A DNA stretch of 64,000 nt from Deltaproteobacteria bacterium (GCA_006226595.1 SBGP01000029.1:60951-124950), one strand, 5' to 3'. Counted from the first letter of the stretch, positions 15,962-24,354 are shown. Notes: a model not told the origin generated them from the letters alone. Numbers and translations are program-made.

Positions 15962-16756
15962 CTAGCGGCGGCGCCGGGCGAGTCGCTCCTGGCGGCGCGC
16001 CGCGCGGCGGGCTCGGCGGGTCTCCCTGGCCGTGAGCTCCAGTACGGGCTCGGACGTCGGCGCAGCCACGGGTTCGGTAGCGGGCGTCGGGGCAGCCACG
16101 GGCTCGGTGGCGGTGGTTGGCCCAGCAGGCTCGGGTGAACGGGGCACAGCGACGCTCGACGTGGCCGGCGTCGGGGACGACGTCGTCGCGGTGGGCGGCG
16201 ACGGCGCAGCGGACGGGGGCTGGACGGACGGGGTCGGGCTTCGGGATGCCACTCGCCTCGTTGGCGGGCTCGCCGGCTGGGCGACACGGGCCACGGCCTC
16301 GGGCTCCGCCATCACCTCTGGACCGGGCGAGGGGGGCGGCGCCTTGGCGGTGGGCGTGGCGCTCGGCGGGGCAGCCGCGAGCGTCCCATCGGTCGCCGAC
16401 GACTCCGGCGGTGGGAGGGCAGCCGCAAGGTCGGGCGCGACCCCCGGGGCAGGCGCCTGTTGCTGCACGGCGACTCCGAACGCCGCGAGTCCCACCGTTG
16501 CGGCCACTGCGGCACTTCCGAGCGCCAGCATCCACGCGAGCTTGCGCGGCCACGAGCGAGCGCGACTGGCGTCCGGGTGCCACGCGGGCAGGGGGGTCGC
16601 GGGACGGACGACGTGCGTGGCCAGGTCGATCTCGACCTCGGTCGTCGGATCTTCTTCGCCGATCAGCGACAGCCACCCTTCTGGCGTGTCCTCGATCCAG
16701 GCGAGGTCCGCAGATGACGGCATGGAGTCCAGGTTGTGGGTCAGGCGGTTCCCCAT
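15962..16756 (-). CDS. Single-pass membrane protein with Pro/Ala-rich exported region
   Basis: 264 aa, not recognised. A cytoplasmic N-terminus of about 75 residues (acidic, EVEIDLATHVV) is followed by basic residues, one transmembrane helix at about 77-95 (KLAWMLALGSAAVAATVGLA) and a long Pro/Ala/Thr/Ser-rich region. It ends in a very basic tail (RRARRAARRQERLARRRR). The layout resembles periplasm-spanning or cell wall-binding proteins with one anchor. The ATG at 16756 is supported by GGGGG six bases upstream. It converges with the response regulator, 4 bp between stops, and diverges from the sensor kinase. Confidence 0.65.
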   Translation of the reverse strand: MGNRLTHNLDSMPSSADLAWIEDTPEGWLSLIGEEDPTTEVEIDLATHVVRPATPLPAWHPDASRARSWPRKLAWMLALGSAAVAATVGLAAFGVAVQQQAPAPGVAPDLAAALPPPESSATDGTLAAAPPSATPTAKAPPPSPGPEVMAEPEAVARVAQPASPPTRRVASRSPTPSVQPPSAAPSPPTATTSSPTPATSSVAVPRSPEPAGPTTATEPVAAPTPATEPVAAPTSEPVLELTARETRRARRAARRQERLARRRR

Positions 16757-17083
16757 CGCATCCCCCGAAGCGACGTCCCGAGCATCCACGCTAGCACCCC
16801 AGCGCGCCGCGACAGAAAACGTGTGGCGCGCTCCCCGACATTTATCGACTACGTTGATTGGCGATCGTGGGGCGCAGAGCCCTACAATGGGAAAAGTGGG
16901 GTGGCGCCCCTCCCAATGTGTCCTACGTTTCACCAGGGGCGCGTCAGGAAACTCCTGAAGGTCTTGAATTTTGCTACCATCGTCGTTGCGTTCGGGGGAA
17001 CGCACTCACGGCGACACGGGGGACAATGGCTGAACACGACGACACCTCCGCGCGGGTCTGCGCGGGGCGAAGGGAGGGCTGAC
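16757..17083. other. Divergent intergenic region with a hairpin upstream of the kinase
   Basis: 327 bp, less G+C-rich than its surroundings (TTTATCGACTACGTTGATTG, TTGAATTTTGCTACC). A perfect 7-bp stem with GGGG loop, TGCGTTC/GAACGCA, lies at 16987-17004, about 80 bp before the kinase ATG. It may be an operator or a leader hairpin. TACAAT at about 16890 resembles a -10, but no -35 is correctly spaced. No gene was seen. Confidence 0.4.
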
Positions 17084-18148
17084 ATGGCCCGTCTCTTGTG
17101 CGTGTCGCCGGACGCGGACGTTCGCGGCTTTTGCGTTGGCCTGCAAGAAGCTGGGCATCGCATCAGCATCGTGCCATGTCCCGGAGATGCGCTCGCCTGG
17201 ATCGAGGCCGAAGGCGCGCCGGACGCCATGGTCATCGACAACGAAGTCGGTGGGGGCGACCACGGACTGGGGCTGTTGCGACGGGTCCGCGAGGTCTTCG
17301 ATCGCCGCATGCTCCCCGTGTTGGTGATCGCCGCGGGCGACGAGTCCAAGGCCTTCGCGGATGCCCTCGCGCTGGGTGCCAATGACTGCCTGGCGAAGCC
17401 GGTCGATGCCTCGCTCGGACGCCAGCGGATCGAGTACCAGTTCGAGGTGACGGCGGCTTGCCGAGAGCGGGAGCGCGACGCGCGCACCCGGTACGACGCG
17501 CTGGCCATGCTGGCGCACGACCTGAAGCAGCCCCTGGCGACGTTCGGTGTTCTCCTCGACCTGCTCGAGCGCGGAGACGACCTCGACTTCACGGTCGATG
17601 GCTTGCGGCGGACCTACGCGTACATGAGCGAGCTCGTACGGGAAGGAACGCAGCACGTGATGGGCCAGCGCGCGCCGCTGGCCGAGTCCGGGGTACTCAT
17701 CGAGCTGCTACCCCTCATCGAGGACGCGGTGTCCGGGCTGTTCGGCACGGCCGGCGAGCAGGACGTGCGCCTCGAAGTCGTCGACCTCTCCCCACGCGCG
17801 CAGTGGGTTCGCGGCGACCCGGTCGGGCTGACCCGTGTGCTGGTGAACCTGGTCGGCAACGCGCTGACCTACGCGCCGGCGAACACCACCGTTCGCGTGA
17901 CGCTGAAGGCGGTGGGGGCGAGTGCGTGGGTCGAGGTCTCGGACGAGGGCCCAGGCGTGCCTCCGGCAGAGGAGTACAAGCTCTTTCGGCGCTTTTCGCG
18001 GCCCGCGACCGGCATCCGCAGCGCCTCTTCCATGGGACTGGGCCTGTACATCGCCCGCGTGCTCGTCGAGGAGCACGGAGGGGACATCGGATACCGCTGG
18101 TCGGAGGGACGCACGCGGTTCTGGTTCGCCCTCCCGTGGGGACAGTGA
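17084..18148 (+). CDS. Cytosolic REC-HisKA-HATPase sensor kinase
   Basis: 354 aa, no membrane segment. An N-terminal receiver-like domain (D52 in VIDNE, K105 in AKP) precedes a HisKA domain with phospho-acceptor H145 (LAHDLKQPL) and a GHKL ATPase with N259 (NLVGNALTYA), DEGPG (287-291) and MGLGLY. With REC at the N-terminus, the kinase is probably itself controlled by phosphorylation from another kinase. GGGAGGG lies upstream of the ATG. It stands alone in its transcription unit, next to an H-box protein on the opposite strand. Confidence 0.9.
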   Translation: MARLLCVSPDADVRGFCVGLQEAGHRISIVPCPGDALAWIEAEGAPDAMVIDNEVGGGDHGLGLLRRVREVFDRRMLPVLVIAAGDESKAFADALALGANDCLAKPVDASLGRQRIEYQFEVTAACRERERDARTRYDALAMLAHDLKQPLATFGVLLDLLERGDDLDFTVDGLRRTYAYMSELVREGTQHVMGQRAPLAESGVLIELLPLIEDAVSGLFGTAGEQDVRLEVVDLSPRAQWVRGDPVGLTRVLVNLVGNALTYAPANTTVRVTLKAVGASAWVEVSDEGPGVPPAEEYKLFRRFSRPATGIRSASSMGLGLYIARVLVEEHGGDIGYRWSEGRTRFWFALPWGQ

Positions 18149-18174
18149 TGTACGCGCCGCCGAGGACCCGCGTG

Positions 18175-18675
18175 CTACTCGAACTGGCGAAGGCCGGTGG
18201 GTACGGAGGGGTCTTCGACCGGCGACAGCATGTCCAGGGCCTGGCGCAGGGCGTCGGTCGCGAGGCTGTGTCCCGTCTCGGCCTCACCGGTGCGCGCGAC
18301 CTCGATGCCCATCATCGCCGCGGTGATGAGGGTCTTCAGATCGTGGCACTCCTGACGGGAGAGCACGCTCCGGGTCGTGATGCCCAGGCCTCGGCCCATC
18401 GGCGCGAGCCACATGCCCTCGTCCGACGACGCCACGTCGTGCTCGACCGCGAGGACGAGGCGCCGGCCCAGGGCCGCGCTCTTCGGCGACAGGGCGACGT
18501 GCCAGGACTCGTTGTCGGTGCGGATCGCCGCGTCGACCCAGCCAGGGAAGGGGAGACTGGCGAGTTGCTGGAGCACGTCCTCGACTTCTGCGGGGAGCTG
18601 CAACAGCTCCTCCTCGAGGTCCGTGAGGATGCTCGATTCGGAGAGCAGCGCGACGTGCACGGGGTTGATGCGCAC
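18175..18675 (-). CDS. Small protein with a HisKA-like H-box and no ATPase domain
   Basis: 166 aa, unrecognised overall. Residues 106-127 read LSRQECHDLKTLITAAMMGI, very close to the HisKA H-box (HDLKxPLT) with H111 as potential phospho-acceptor, but the conserved Pro is Thr-Leu and no HATPase follows. The N-terminal half is a mixed fold. It could be a phosphotransfer partner, a kinase dimerisation decoy or a non-functional remnant of a kinase. The start is GTG at 18675 with GGAG eight bases upstream. It lies between the kinase at 17084 and a divergent REC protein at 18830, a plausible relay set. Confidence 0.55.
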   Translation of the reverse strand: MRINPVHVALLSESSILTDLEEELLQLPAEVEDVLQQLASLPFPGWVDAAIRTDNESWHVALSPKSAALGRRLVLAVEHDVASSDEGMWLAPMGRGLGITTRSVLSRQECHDLKTLITAAMMGIEVARTGEAETGHSLATDALRQALDMLSPVEDPSVPTGLRQFE

Positions 18676-18829
18676 CTTGGTCTCCTTTCGCAGGGCCCTG
18701 GTGGATCGCCCATTTTGGCCGCTTGGCCGCAGGAGCCGACGTCTGGGCGCAGAGAGTTGGTACTATCACGCTTCGTCGCCGGCTTTGCAACCGAGACGAA
18801 GCCGCGATCCTGTGTGTCCGGGGGGGACC

Positions 18830-19624
18830 TTGTCTGAATTCGTGCAACGGGTGGAGGTGTCTTGTTCGGACTGCGCCCACGCGCAATCGGATCTGGCTTG
18901 CTACCCCACGTACGAGGAGCGGGTCACCCGACACGTCGACGTCGAGCGGCTCGCCCGATGCACGGCGATCCGTCGCGCGGTGCGTGACAAGGGTGATGTG
19001 GTTCACCTCGACTTCGAGGGTGAAGAGGGCGTCACCGCAGAGCTCGAGGCGCGGCTCGTCGAAAAGGACGGGGATGTGCACCTCGAGCTGCGCGAGCGAC
19101 ATCAGCACCATCTCGAGGGCGTCACCGAGGCGTACCACGACATCGTGCGACGGCTGCGGGCAGGCCTCCCCAAGGCGACGACCGCGACCCGGCGGGGGGC
19201 GGCTTCCGAGGTACGGACCAGGGTCGAGCGTCGCGGCGTTCGCGTGCTGGTCGTCGAGGACAACAACCTGCTCCGCCGCGCGCTCATCGCGCGCCTCGCC
19301 CTCGAGGGGTTCGACGTCGACTCCGCCGCTGGCGGCGTCGAGGCGATCGAGGCGGTGGGCCTGGAGCCCGCGGCCATCGTGATCAGCGACGTACGCCTTC
19401 CGGGGATGGGAGGCGTCGAGCTTCGCGCCTGGTTCCGCGAGCACCAGCCGAGCACGCGCGTGCTCTTGTGTTCCGGGCACGACGTGGCGGAACTCGCTCG
19501 CTTGGGAATCCGCCGGGACGACCCGGACTTCCTGGCGAAGCCCTTCGACCCGAACGAGCTCGTGGCGCGGGTGATCGACCTCGCCGAGATGCGTCTGGCC
19601 GAAACGGACGCGGGCGGCGCCTAG
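18830..19624 (+). CDS. Receiver-domain protein with a Cys-rich N-terminal module
   Basis: 264 aa from a TTG start at 18830 that follows a run of seven G; GTG at 18842 or 18851 are alternatives. Residues 1-130 are unrecognised and begin VSCSDCAHAQSDLACYP, then a Cys at 44, a possible metal or redox site. Residues about 137-255 are a receiver: E143/D144, phosphoacceptor D187 (ISDVRLPG), K237 (LAKPFD). No DNA-binding output, so it likely acts by protein interaction. Divergent from the H-box gene with a 154-bp shared promoter region. Confidence 0.75.
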   Translation: MSEFVQRVEVSCSDCAHAQSDLACYPTYEERVTRHVDVERLARCTAIRRAVRDKGDVVHLDFEGEEGVTAELEARLVEKDGDVHLELRERHQHHLEGVTEAYHDIVRRLRAGLPKATTATRRGAASEVRTRVERRGVRVLVVEDNNLLRRALIARLALEGFDVDSAAGGVEAIEAVGLEPAAIVISDVRLPGMGGVELRAWFREHQPSTRVLLCSGHDVAELARLGIRRDDPDFLAKPFDPNELVARVIDLAEMRLAETDAGGA

Positions 19625-19667
19625 CCTCAGCGCGACCGCTGCCACTGCCGCGGAGGGTTGCGTCACA

Positions 19668-19710
19668 GAGCGAAATCGCTCCAACACGTGTATCCGTGCG
19701 GTTGGAGGGG
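19668..19710 (+). promoter_or_regulatory. Possible two-state RNA switch over the Rieske gene ribosome site
   Basis: Two mutually exclusive hairpins precede the ATG at 19713. The first, GAGCGA-AA-TCGCTC, is at 19668-19681. The second pairs CTCCAA (19679-19684) with TTGGAG (19702-19707), with inner CACG/CGTG (19685-19688/19695-19698). They share CTC at 19679-19681. The second stem buries GGAG of the Shine-Dalgarno (GGAGGGG, 19704-19710), so choice of hairpin could set translation. Not checked by energy calculation. Confidence 0.45.
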
Positions 19711-19712
19711 AC

Positions 19713-20672
19713 ATGGAGCGCTTGCCGGAGCGTCCGACGGGGTGGTTCGCGGTCTGCGGCTCGAGCGAGCTTCGGTCGGGGGAGGTTGCGTCCCGCACGC
19801 TCTTCGGTGAGCGGATTGCGCTGTACCGGACGTCCACCGGCGAGGCCAGGGCGGTGCACGCCGTGTGTCCGCACCTCGGCGCGAACCTCGGCGACGGCTT
19901 CGTGCGCGGGGACGAGCTCGTGTGCCCCTTTCACCAGTTCGGCTTCGATGGTGAGGGACGATGCGTGTCCACGCCCTATGACGGTCCACCCCCAAAGAAG
20001 CTCAGCGCGCGAACCCTTCCGGTATGCGAGACTCACGGCGTGGTGTTGCTGTGGTGGGACGAGCTCGGTCGGACCCCGTGGTTCGAGGTGCCGGAGTACC
20101 CGACGGAGGGCTGGAGCATGCCGCGCCTCTCGGTCGTGCGCTTCCGCGGGCACCCGCAGGACACGGCGGAGAACAGTGTGGACGTCGGCCACTTCACGAC
20201 GGTCCACGGCTTCGACACCGTGGACTTCGAGGGGCTCGACGTCGACGGGGCCCACCTGCACGCTCGCTACCGCTTCGTCCACACGCTGGGGCCCCTCGGC
20301 TGGGACGTGAACTTCGTCGCTCACGTGCACGGGCTCGGCTTCTCACTCGTCGAGGTCCGTATTCCCCGATTCGGGCTCGATATCCGCCTGTTCGTGCTCC
20401 CCGTGCCGGTCGAGGACGGCGAGATCGAGCTTCGCCTGGGCGCCGCCAGTCGCGGTGCGGGCGCGCTCGGGCGCGTTCCGCGTCGCATCGTGTCGACCGC
20501 CGCGCACTGGCTGCTGCGCCATGACGCGGGCCAGGACATCCCGATCTGGCGGGAGCGCGCCTACGTGGACCGGCCCGGACTCGCACGTGGTGACGGCCCC
20601 ATCGGTCGCTACCGTCGGTGGGCACGGCAGTTCTACCCCGAGTCTTCCCAGACCATCGAAGAGGTGGCGTGA
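19713..20672 (+). CDS. Rieske-type non-haem iron oxygenase
   Basis: 319 aa. The Rieske [2Fe-2S] site C52-x-H54 ... C71-x2-H74 (CPHLG, CPFHQF) is followed by a catalytic domain with the mononuclear-iron His pair D-V-GHFTTVH (H160, H165). The layout is closest to the DAF-36/KshA type oxygenases that hydroxylate or desaturate steroid-like lipids; substrate not determined. It needs an electron donor (ferredoxin or reductase), none of which is adjacent. GGAGGGG precedes the ATG. The stop overlaps the COQ4-like start by 1 bp, and an SRPBCC protein follows, so a lipid or quinone substrate is likely. Confidence 0.9.
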   Translation: MERLPERPTGWFAVCGSSELRSGEVASRTLFGERIALYRTSTGEARAVHAVCPHLGANLGDGFVRGDELVCPFHQFGFDGEGRCVSTPYDGPPPKKLSARTLPVCETHGVVLLWWDELGRTPWFEVPEYPTEGWSMPRLSVVRFRGHPQDTAENSVDVGHFTTVHGFDTVDFEGLDVDGAHLHARYRFVHTLGPLGWDVNFVAHVHGLGFSLVEVRIPRFGLDIRLFVLPVPVEDGEIELRLGAASRGAGALGRVPRRIVSTAAHWLLRHDAGQDIPIWRERAYVDRPGLARGDGPIGRYRRWARQFYPESSQTIEEVA

Positions 20673-21403
20673 TGCGCATTCGACCCATCGCCGCGGCCCG
20701 GAAGGCACGCCATGTCGCGGGCTTCCTCAAGGCCTTCGTCGCCAACGTCCGCCGGCCGCACGCGGACTCGGTGCTGGCCATGGAGCGGCACGGCACGGCG
20801 CTCGCGACCCCCGAAGACACTGCGCGCTACATCGCGGGTTTGCTGGCGGATGCGCCGACCCAGGAGCTGCTTCGCGATCGGTGGGTGCCGCCGCGCATCA
20901 CGCGCGAGCAGCTGCTCGCCATGCCCGCCGGTAGCCTGGGGCGGGCCTACGGCGACCACCTCGAGGCCTTCGGGCTCGACGTCGAGTTCTTCCCGGACAT
21001 CGATACCGAGCGCGAGGACGAGTTCGTGCGCGCGCGGCTGTACCAGATCCACGACATCCTCCACGCGATCACAGGCTACGACGCGACGGACGCGGGCGAG
21101 GTGGGCATCGTCGGCTTCTACCTGGCGCAGTACCTCACCCACCACGACGAGGGCGGACTGATGGCCGGCGGCTTCATGGGCCTGCTCGCGGCGACGGTCA
21201 TCCTTCACGCGGCGGTCGTCGACAACGACCAGCTGCGGCCTTTCTTTGACCACCTCGTCGAGGGCTATGAGCGCGGTCGAGCCTCGAAGTGCCTGATCGG
21301 GCCGCGGTGGGAGACGATGCTCGATCGCCAGCTCGCCGCGGTTCGCGCTGAGTACCGCGTGCCGCCGCGTGCGGTGGCTCGGTCGACGGTGGCCCATGCC
21401 TAG
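20672..21403 (+). CDS. COQ4-family protein
   Basis: 243 aa. HDILH (127-131), 11 residues, then Glu143 form the HDxxH-x11-E motif of COQ4, the ubiquinone-biosynthesis protein that binds a metal and prenylated precursors. TGYD after the motif also fits. The N-terminus is basic and amphipathic, suggesting peripheral membrane contact. In eukaryotes COQ4 acts on C1 of the quinone ring; bacterial homologues are mostly unassigned. Here it sits between a Rieske oxygenase (1-bp overlap) and an SRPBCC protein (8-bp overlap), so it may handle a lipid or quinone substrate with them. No other ubi genes are in the window. Confidence 0.85.
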   Translation: MRIRPIAAARKARHVAGFLKAFVANVRRPHADSVLAMERHGTALATPEDTARYIAGLLADAPTQELLRDRWVPPRITREQLLAMPAGSLGRAYGDHLEAFGLDVEFFPDIDTEREDEFVRARLYQIHDILHAITGYDATDAGEVGIVGFYLAQYLTHHDEGGLMAGGFMGLLAATVILHAAVVDNDQLRPFFDHLVEGYERGRASKCLIGPRWETMLDRQLAAVRAEYRVPPRAVARSTVAHA

Positions 21404-21854
21404 GCGCACCTGTGGCGTCGACATCGACGCGCCGGCGGAGCTCGTGTGGGACGTGATGGTCGACTTCGCGCGCTACGGCGAGTGGAACCCGTTCCTTCCC
21501 CAGGTCGACGAGGATGGCGCCGGCGTGGGCGGGCGCCTGGTCCTCCACGTGGTGTTCCCCAGTGGTCGCAAGACCCTCGCAAAGGAGCGCATCACCGTGT
21601 TCCAGCCGCCTGCGGATGCCGAGGGACGCCTGGTGTATGAGTACCAGGGGCGCGGCCGCATCGGTCGGATGATCGTCGCCGAGCGCTCCCAGACCGTGGT
21701 GCGACTCGGGGAGGCACGTTGTCGCTACGACACCCTCGAGGTCTTCGGGGGCTGGCTCGGCTGGGCCGTGCCGCTCGGGGACATCCAGGCCGGCCTCGAG
21801 CAGCAGGCGGAGCACCTCAAGCGGCACTGCGAGGCGCTGCACCGCGCGATCTGA
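21396..21854 (+). CDS. SRPBCC-family lipid- or ligand-binding protein
   Basis: 152 aa. Typical polyketide-cyclase/START-like opening (VDIDAPAELVWDVMVDFARYGEWNPFLPQV) and C-terminal helix (DIQAGLEQQAEHLKRHCEAL). The fold holds hydrophobic ligands in a deep pocket, like CoQ-binding COQ10. The start ATG at 21396 lies inside the COQ4-like gene, with overlapping stop TAG at 21401-21403, so the two are translationally coupled. It ends directly against the convergent aldehyde dehydrogenase stop. Likely presents the Rieske/COQ4 substrate; COQ10-like role is inferred. Confidence 0.8.
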   Translation: MPRRTCGVDIDAPAELVWDVMVDFARYGEWNPFLPQVDEDGAGVGGRLVLHVVFPSGRKTLAKERITVFQPPADAEGRLVYEYQGRGRIGRMIVAERSQTVVRLGEARCRYDTLEVFGGWLGWAVPLGDIQAGLEQQAEHLKRHCEALHRAI

Positions 21855-23225
21855 TCACCAGATCAGCGTCTTGAGGAAGGTGAGCTCCTCGATCGCGTAG
21901 CGCACGCCTTCTCGGCCAAGACCACTGTTCTTCACGCCGCCGAAGGGAAAGTGCTCCGCGCGGAAGCCGGGGCCGTCGTTCACTGCGAGCGCGCCGACGT
22001 CCAGGGCCTCGAACAGCCGCTTCACGCGGTCGATGTCGCGGGTGAACACGCCGGCCTGCAGGCCAAAGGGGGTCTGGTTCACGCGACGCACGAGCTCGTC
22101 CTCGTCGTCGAACGCGAACAGTGGCAGCACGGGGCCGAAGGTCTCGTCGGCGCACAGGTCCGCGCGGTCCGGCACATCCTGCAGCACCGTCGGCCACACG
22201 AGGGTGCCCTCGCGCTTGCCGCCGGCGAGCAGCTCGGCGCCGTCGTCGATCGCGCGCTCCACCCGGTCGATGACCTCGATGGCCGCGCGCTCGTTGACGA
22301 CCGGGCCGACGAAGGTGGCCTCGTCCCGCGGATCTCCCACGACGAGTTGGGCGGTGGCGGCGAGCAGCTTGTCCCGGAACGCGTCGAAGACCTCCCGATG
22401 CACGAACACGCGCTTGGCGGCCGTGCAGCGCTGGCCAGCCGTGGCGAAGCGTTGGTTGATCGCCGTCGCCACCGCCTTGTCGAGGTCGGCGTCCGGGAAC
22501 ACCATGAGGGGGTCGTTTCCGCCGAGCTCGAAGAGCAGCTTCTTGGAGCCGGCGTCGCGTGCAATGGCCCGCGCGGTGGGCACGCCTCCGGTGAAGCTCA
22601 CGGCCTGGATGCGGTCTCCGGCAATCACCTCGCGCAGCACCGGAATGTCCGGCATCAGGCACTGCAGGGTCTCCTCGGGGAACCCCGCCTCGTAGGCGAG
22701 CTCGGTGAGCCGCATGCCGGAGAGGGCGTTCTGCGGTCCGGGCTTGAACAGCACCGGGCAGCCCGCCGCGAAGGCGGGCCCGAGCTTGTGCATGGCGAGG
22801 TTGATCGGGAAGTTGAAGGGGGTGATCGCGAGCACGATGCCGAGAGGGCGACGGTGGACGATGCCCCAGCGGCCGCGAAGTGGCGGATACGCATCGCTGT
22901 CGAGCACCTCGCCGTGCATGCGGCGCGCTTCGTCGGCGGAGGCTCGCGCCGTATTCGCGGCCCGCATCATCTCGACGCGCGAGTCGCGCAGGGTCTTGCC
23001 GATCTCATCGGTGATCAGTCGGGCGAGCGGCTCGGTGTGCTCGTCGAGCAGGTCGGCGAGGCGGTGCAGGATCTGTGCGCGCTCGTGGGCCGACAGACCA
23101 CGGAAGACCTGCTTGCCCGCCTCGAGCCGGGACAGGGCGGCATCGACCTCTTCGGGAGTGGCGGCGTCGTAGGTGCCGACCAGGCTGCCGTCGAACGGGT
23201 TGCGAACCTCGTGAACTACCGACAC
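21855..23225 (-). CDS. NAD(P)-dependent aldehyde dehydrogenase
   Basis: 456 aa, full-length ALDH. Conserved elements: FNFP (N138), GG at 213, the general base E233 (LFELGGNDP), catalytic C267 (TAGQRCTA) and EETFGPVLPLF-type region (DETFGPV). It oxidises aldehydes to acids; sequence style is near the lactaldehyde/phosphonoformaldehyde and succinate-semialdehyde groups, substrate unclear. GTG start with GGAGG five bases upstream. Convergent with the Rieske operon with adjacent stops. No redox partner nearby. Confidence 0.9.
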   Translation of the reverse strand: MSVVHEVRNPFDGSLVGTYDAATPEEVDAALSRLEAGKQVFRGLSAHERAQILHRLADLLDEHTEPLARLITDEIGKTLRDSRVEMMRAANTARASADEARRMHGEVLDSDAYPPLRGRWGIVHRRPLGIVLAITPFNFPINLAMHKLGPAFAAGCPVLFKPGPQNALSGMRLTELAYEAGFPEETLQCLMPDIPVLREVIAGDRIQAVSFTGGVPTARAIARDAGSKKLLFELGGNDPLMVFPDADLDKAVATAINQRFATAGQRCTAAKRVFVHREVFDAFRDKLLAATAQLVVGDPRDEATFVGPVVNERAAIEVIDRVERAIDDGAELLAGGKREGTLVWPTVLQDVPDRADLCADETFGPVLPLFAFDDEDELVRRVNQTPFGLQAGVFTRDIDRVKRLFEALDVGALAVNDGPGFRAEHFPFGGVKNSGLGREGVRYAIEELTFLKTLIW

Positions 23226-23256
23226 GGGACCTCCAGGGTCCGAGGCACGTAGCCAG

Positions 23257-24354
23257 CTACTCCGCGGGTTGCCCGGGATCGTGCGGATAGAACCGCTCCC
23301 CAGGCTCCAGCTGAAGGCCTCCGACGGTCCATGCGACGGGCGCCCTCGCCGAGTACAGCCGCGTGGCGCCTTCCCGGTCGATCATGCGCTCGAAGCGAGT
23401 CTGGGCCGGCAGCCGGACGCCGTCGACCACCGTCTCCTCCGAGGTGGTGCCGCCGAGTACGCGGAGGTTGGCGTCGAGGCGCACGGGACTGGGCGCGAGC
23501 GGAATGTCGTCGACGATGGCGGGCTCGGCCAGGGTGCCACCCCGCGGGCTCTCGGGATGGTCCGGGCGGAGTACCAGCGCCCCCGCCGCGTAGCGGCAGC
23601 CGTCGAGGCTGACCTCCTCGGAGGGTACGAAGCGACGGACCCCCTCGACGCCGCCGAGCACCACTTCGTGCCCCGCGGCGCAGGGCTTTCCGAGGATGGG
23701 TGTGGGGAGCGCGGGGGTGAGGGCGGTCGGGCGTCCCGCGGGATCGAGGAGCACGCGACTCCCGGCGCGACACGGCACCCCCGCGAGGTCGATGCGCTCG
23801 CGCAGGCGAAGCTCGCGCGGCGAGAGCAGGCGGTAGTGGAGCGCTCGGACGTCGACCTGTTCGGGCCGGACGCCCTGGGGCATGGCAGCGAGGTGGCGAT
23901 GCGCGTCGGTCCAGTACTGGCCGAGAGGAGGGAGGCTGTACGGGTCCTCTCCGCGGAGCAGTCGCTCGAAGAAGTCGTCGGCGTCACGTCCGCAGGGGAT
24001 GGCGTCCTCCCACCCAAGGTCGCCGCGCATCACGAGCCACACGCTGCCAGGCAGCACTCCCGGCTCTTCGACGGCGTCGGTCGCCCAGCACAGCTCGGAG
24101 GTCTGGGTGTCGTGCGCGAAGGGTACGAGGCCGTGCAGCACGCCCTCGGCGGTGCTGGTGAGCCTCTGTGGGTCGAGGCTGACGACGGTGAAGACGCCGG
24201 TGTCCAGCCGACCCGCGCCACCCCTGAGCCACAGCGAACGCAGCGTGTCCGGGATGGGACCTCGCGCCTCCTCCACGGCACGGAGCACGCTCTCCTCGAC
24301 GGGGGCCGCTGGGTGCCACTGGTCGAGGAGCTGGGCGAATCGCGTGGGCTCCAC
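23257..24354 (-). CDS. SUKH-like protein with C-terminal strand repeats
   Basis: 365 aa. The N-terminal 150 residues follow the SMI1/KNR4 (SUKH) pattern: helix, LRSLWLRGGAGRLDTGVFTV, ATDAVEEPGVLPGSVWLVMRG, DADDFFERLLRG. SUKH proteins include immunity proteins to toxins and general scaffolds. From about residue 195 the chain has five or six imperfect 30-residue units with the pattern GxPCxAGxxV (AGVPCRAGSRV, GKPCAAGHEV, DGVRLPAQTRF), reminiscent of tandem beta-strand repeats in myxobacterial and Leptospira proteins. GTG at 24354 is preceded by GGAGG; no longer start is credible. It is divergent from the hybrid kinase. Confidence 0.7.
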   Translation of the reverse strand: MEPTRFAQLLDQWHPAAPVEESVLRAVEEARGPIPDTLRSLWLRGGAGRLDTGVFTVVSLDPQRLTSTAEGVLHGLVPFAHDTQTSELCWATDAVEEPGVLPGSVWLVMRGDLGWEDAIPCGRDADDFFERLLRGEDPYSLPPLGQYWTDAHRHLAAMPQGVRPEQVDVRALHYRLLSPRELRLRERIDLAGVPCRAGSRVLLDPAGRPTALTPALPTPILGKPCAAGHEVVLGGVEGVRRFVPSEEVSLDGCRYAAGALVLRPDHPESPRGGTLAEPAIVDDIPLAPSPVRLDANLRVLGGTTSEETVVDGVRLPAQTRFERMIDREGATRLYSARAPVAWTVGGLQLEPGERFYPHDPGQPAE

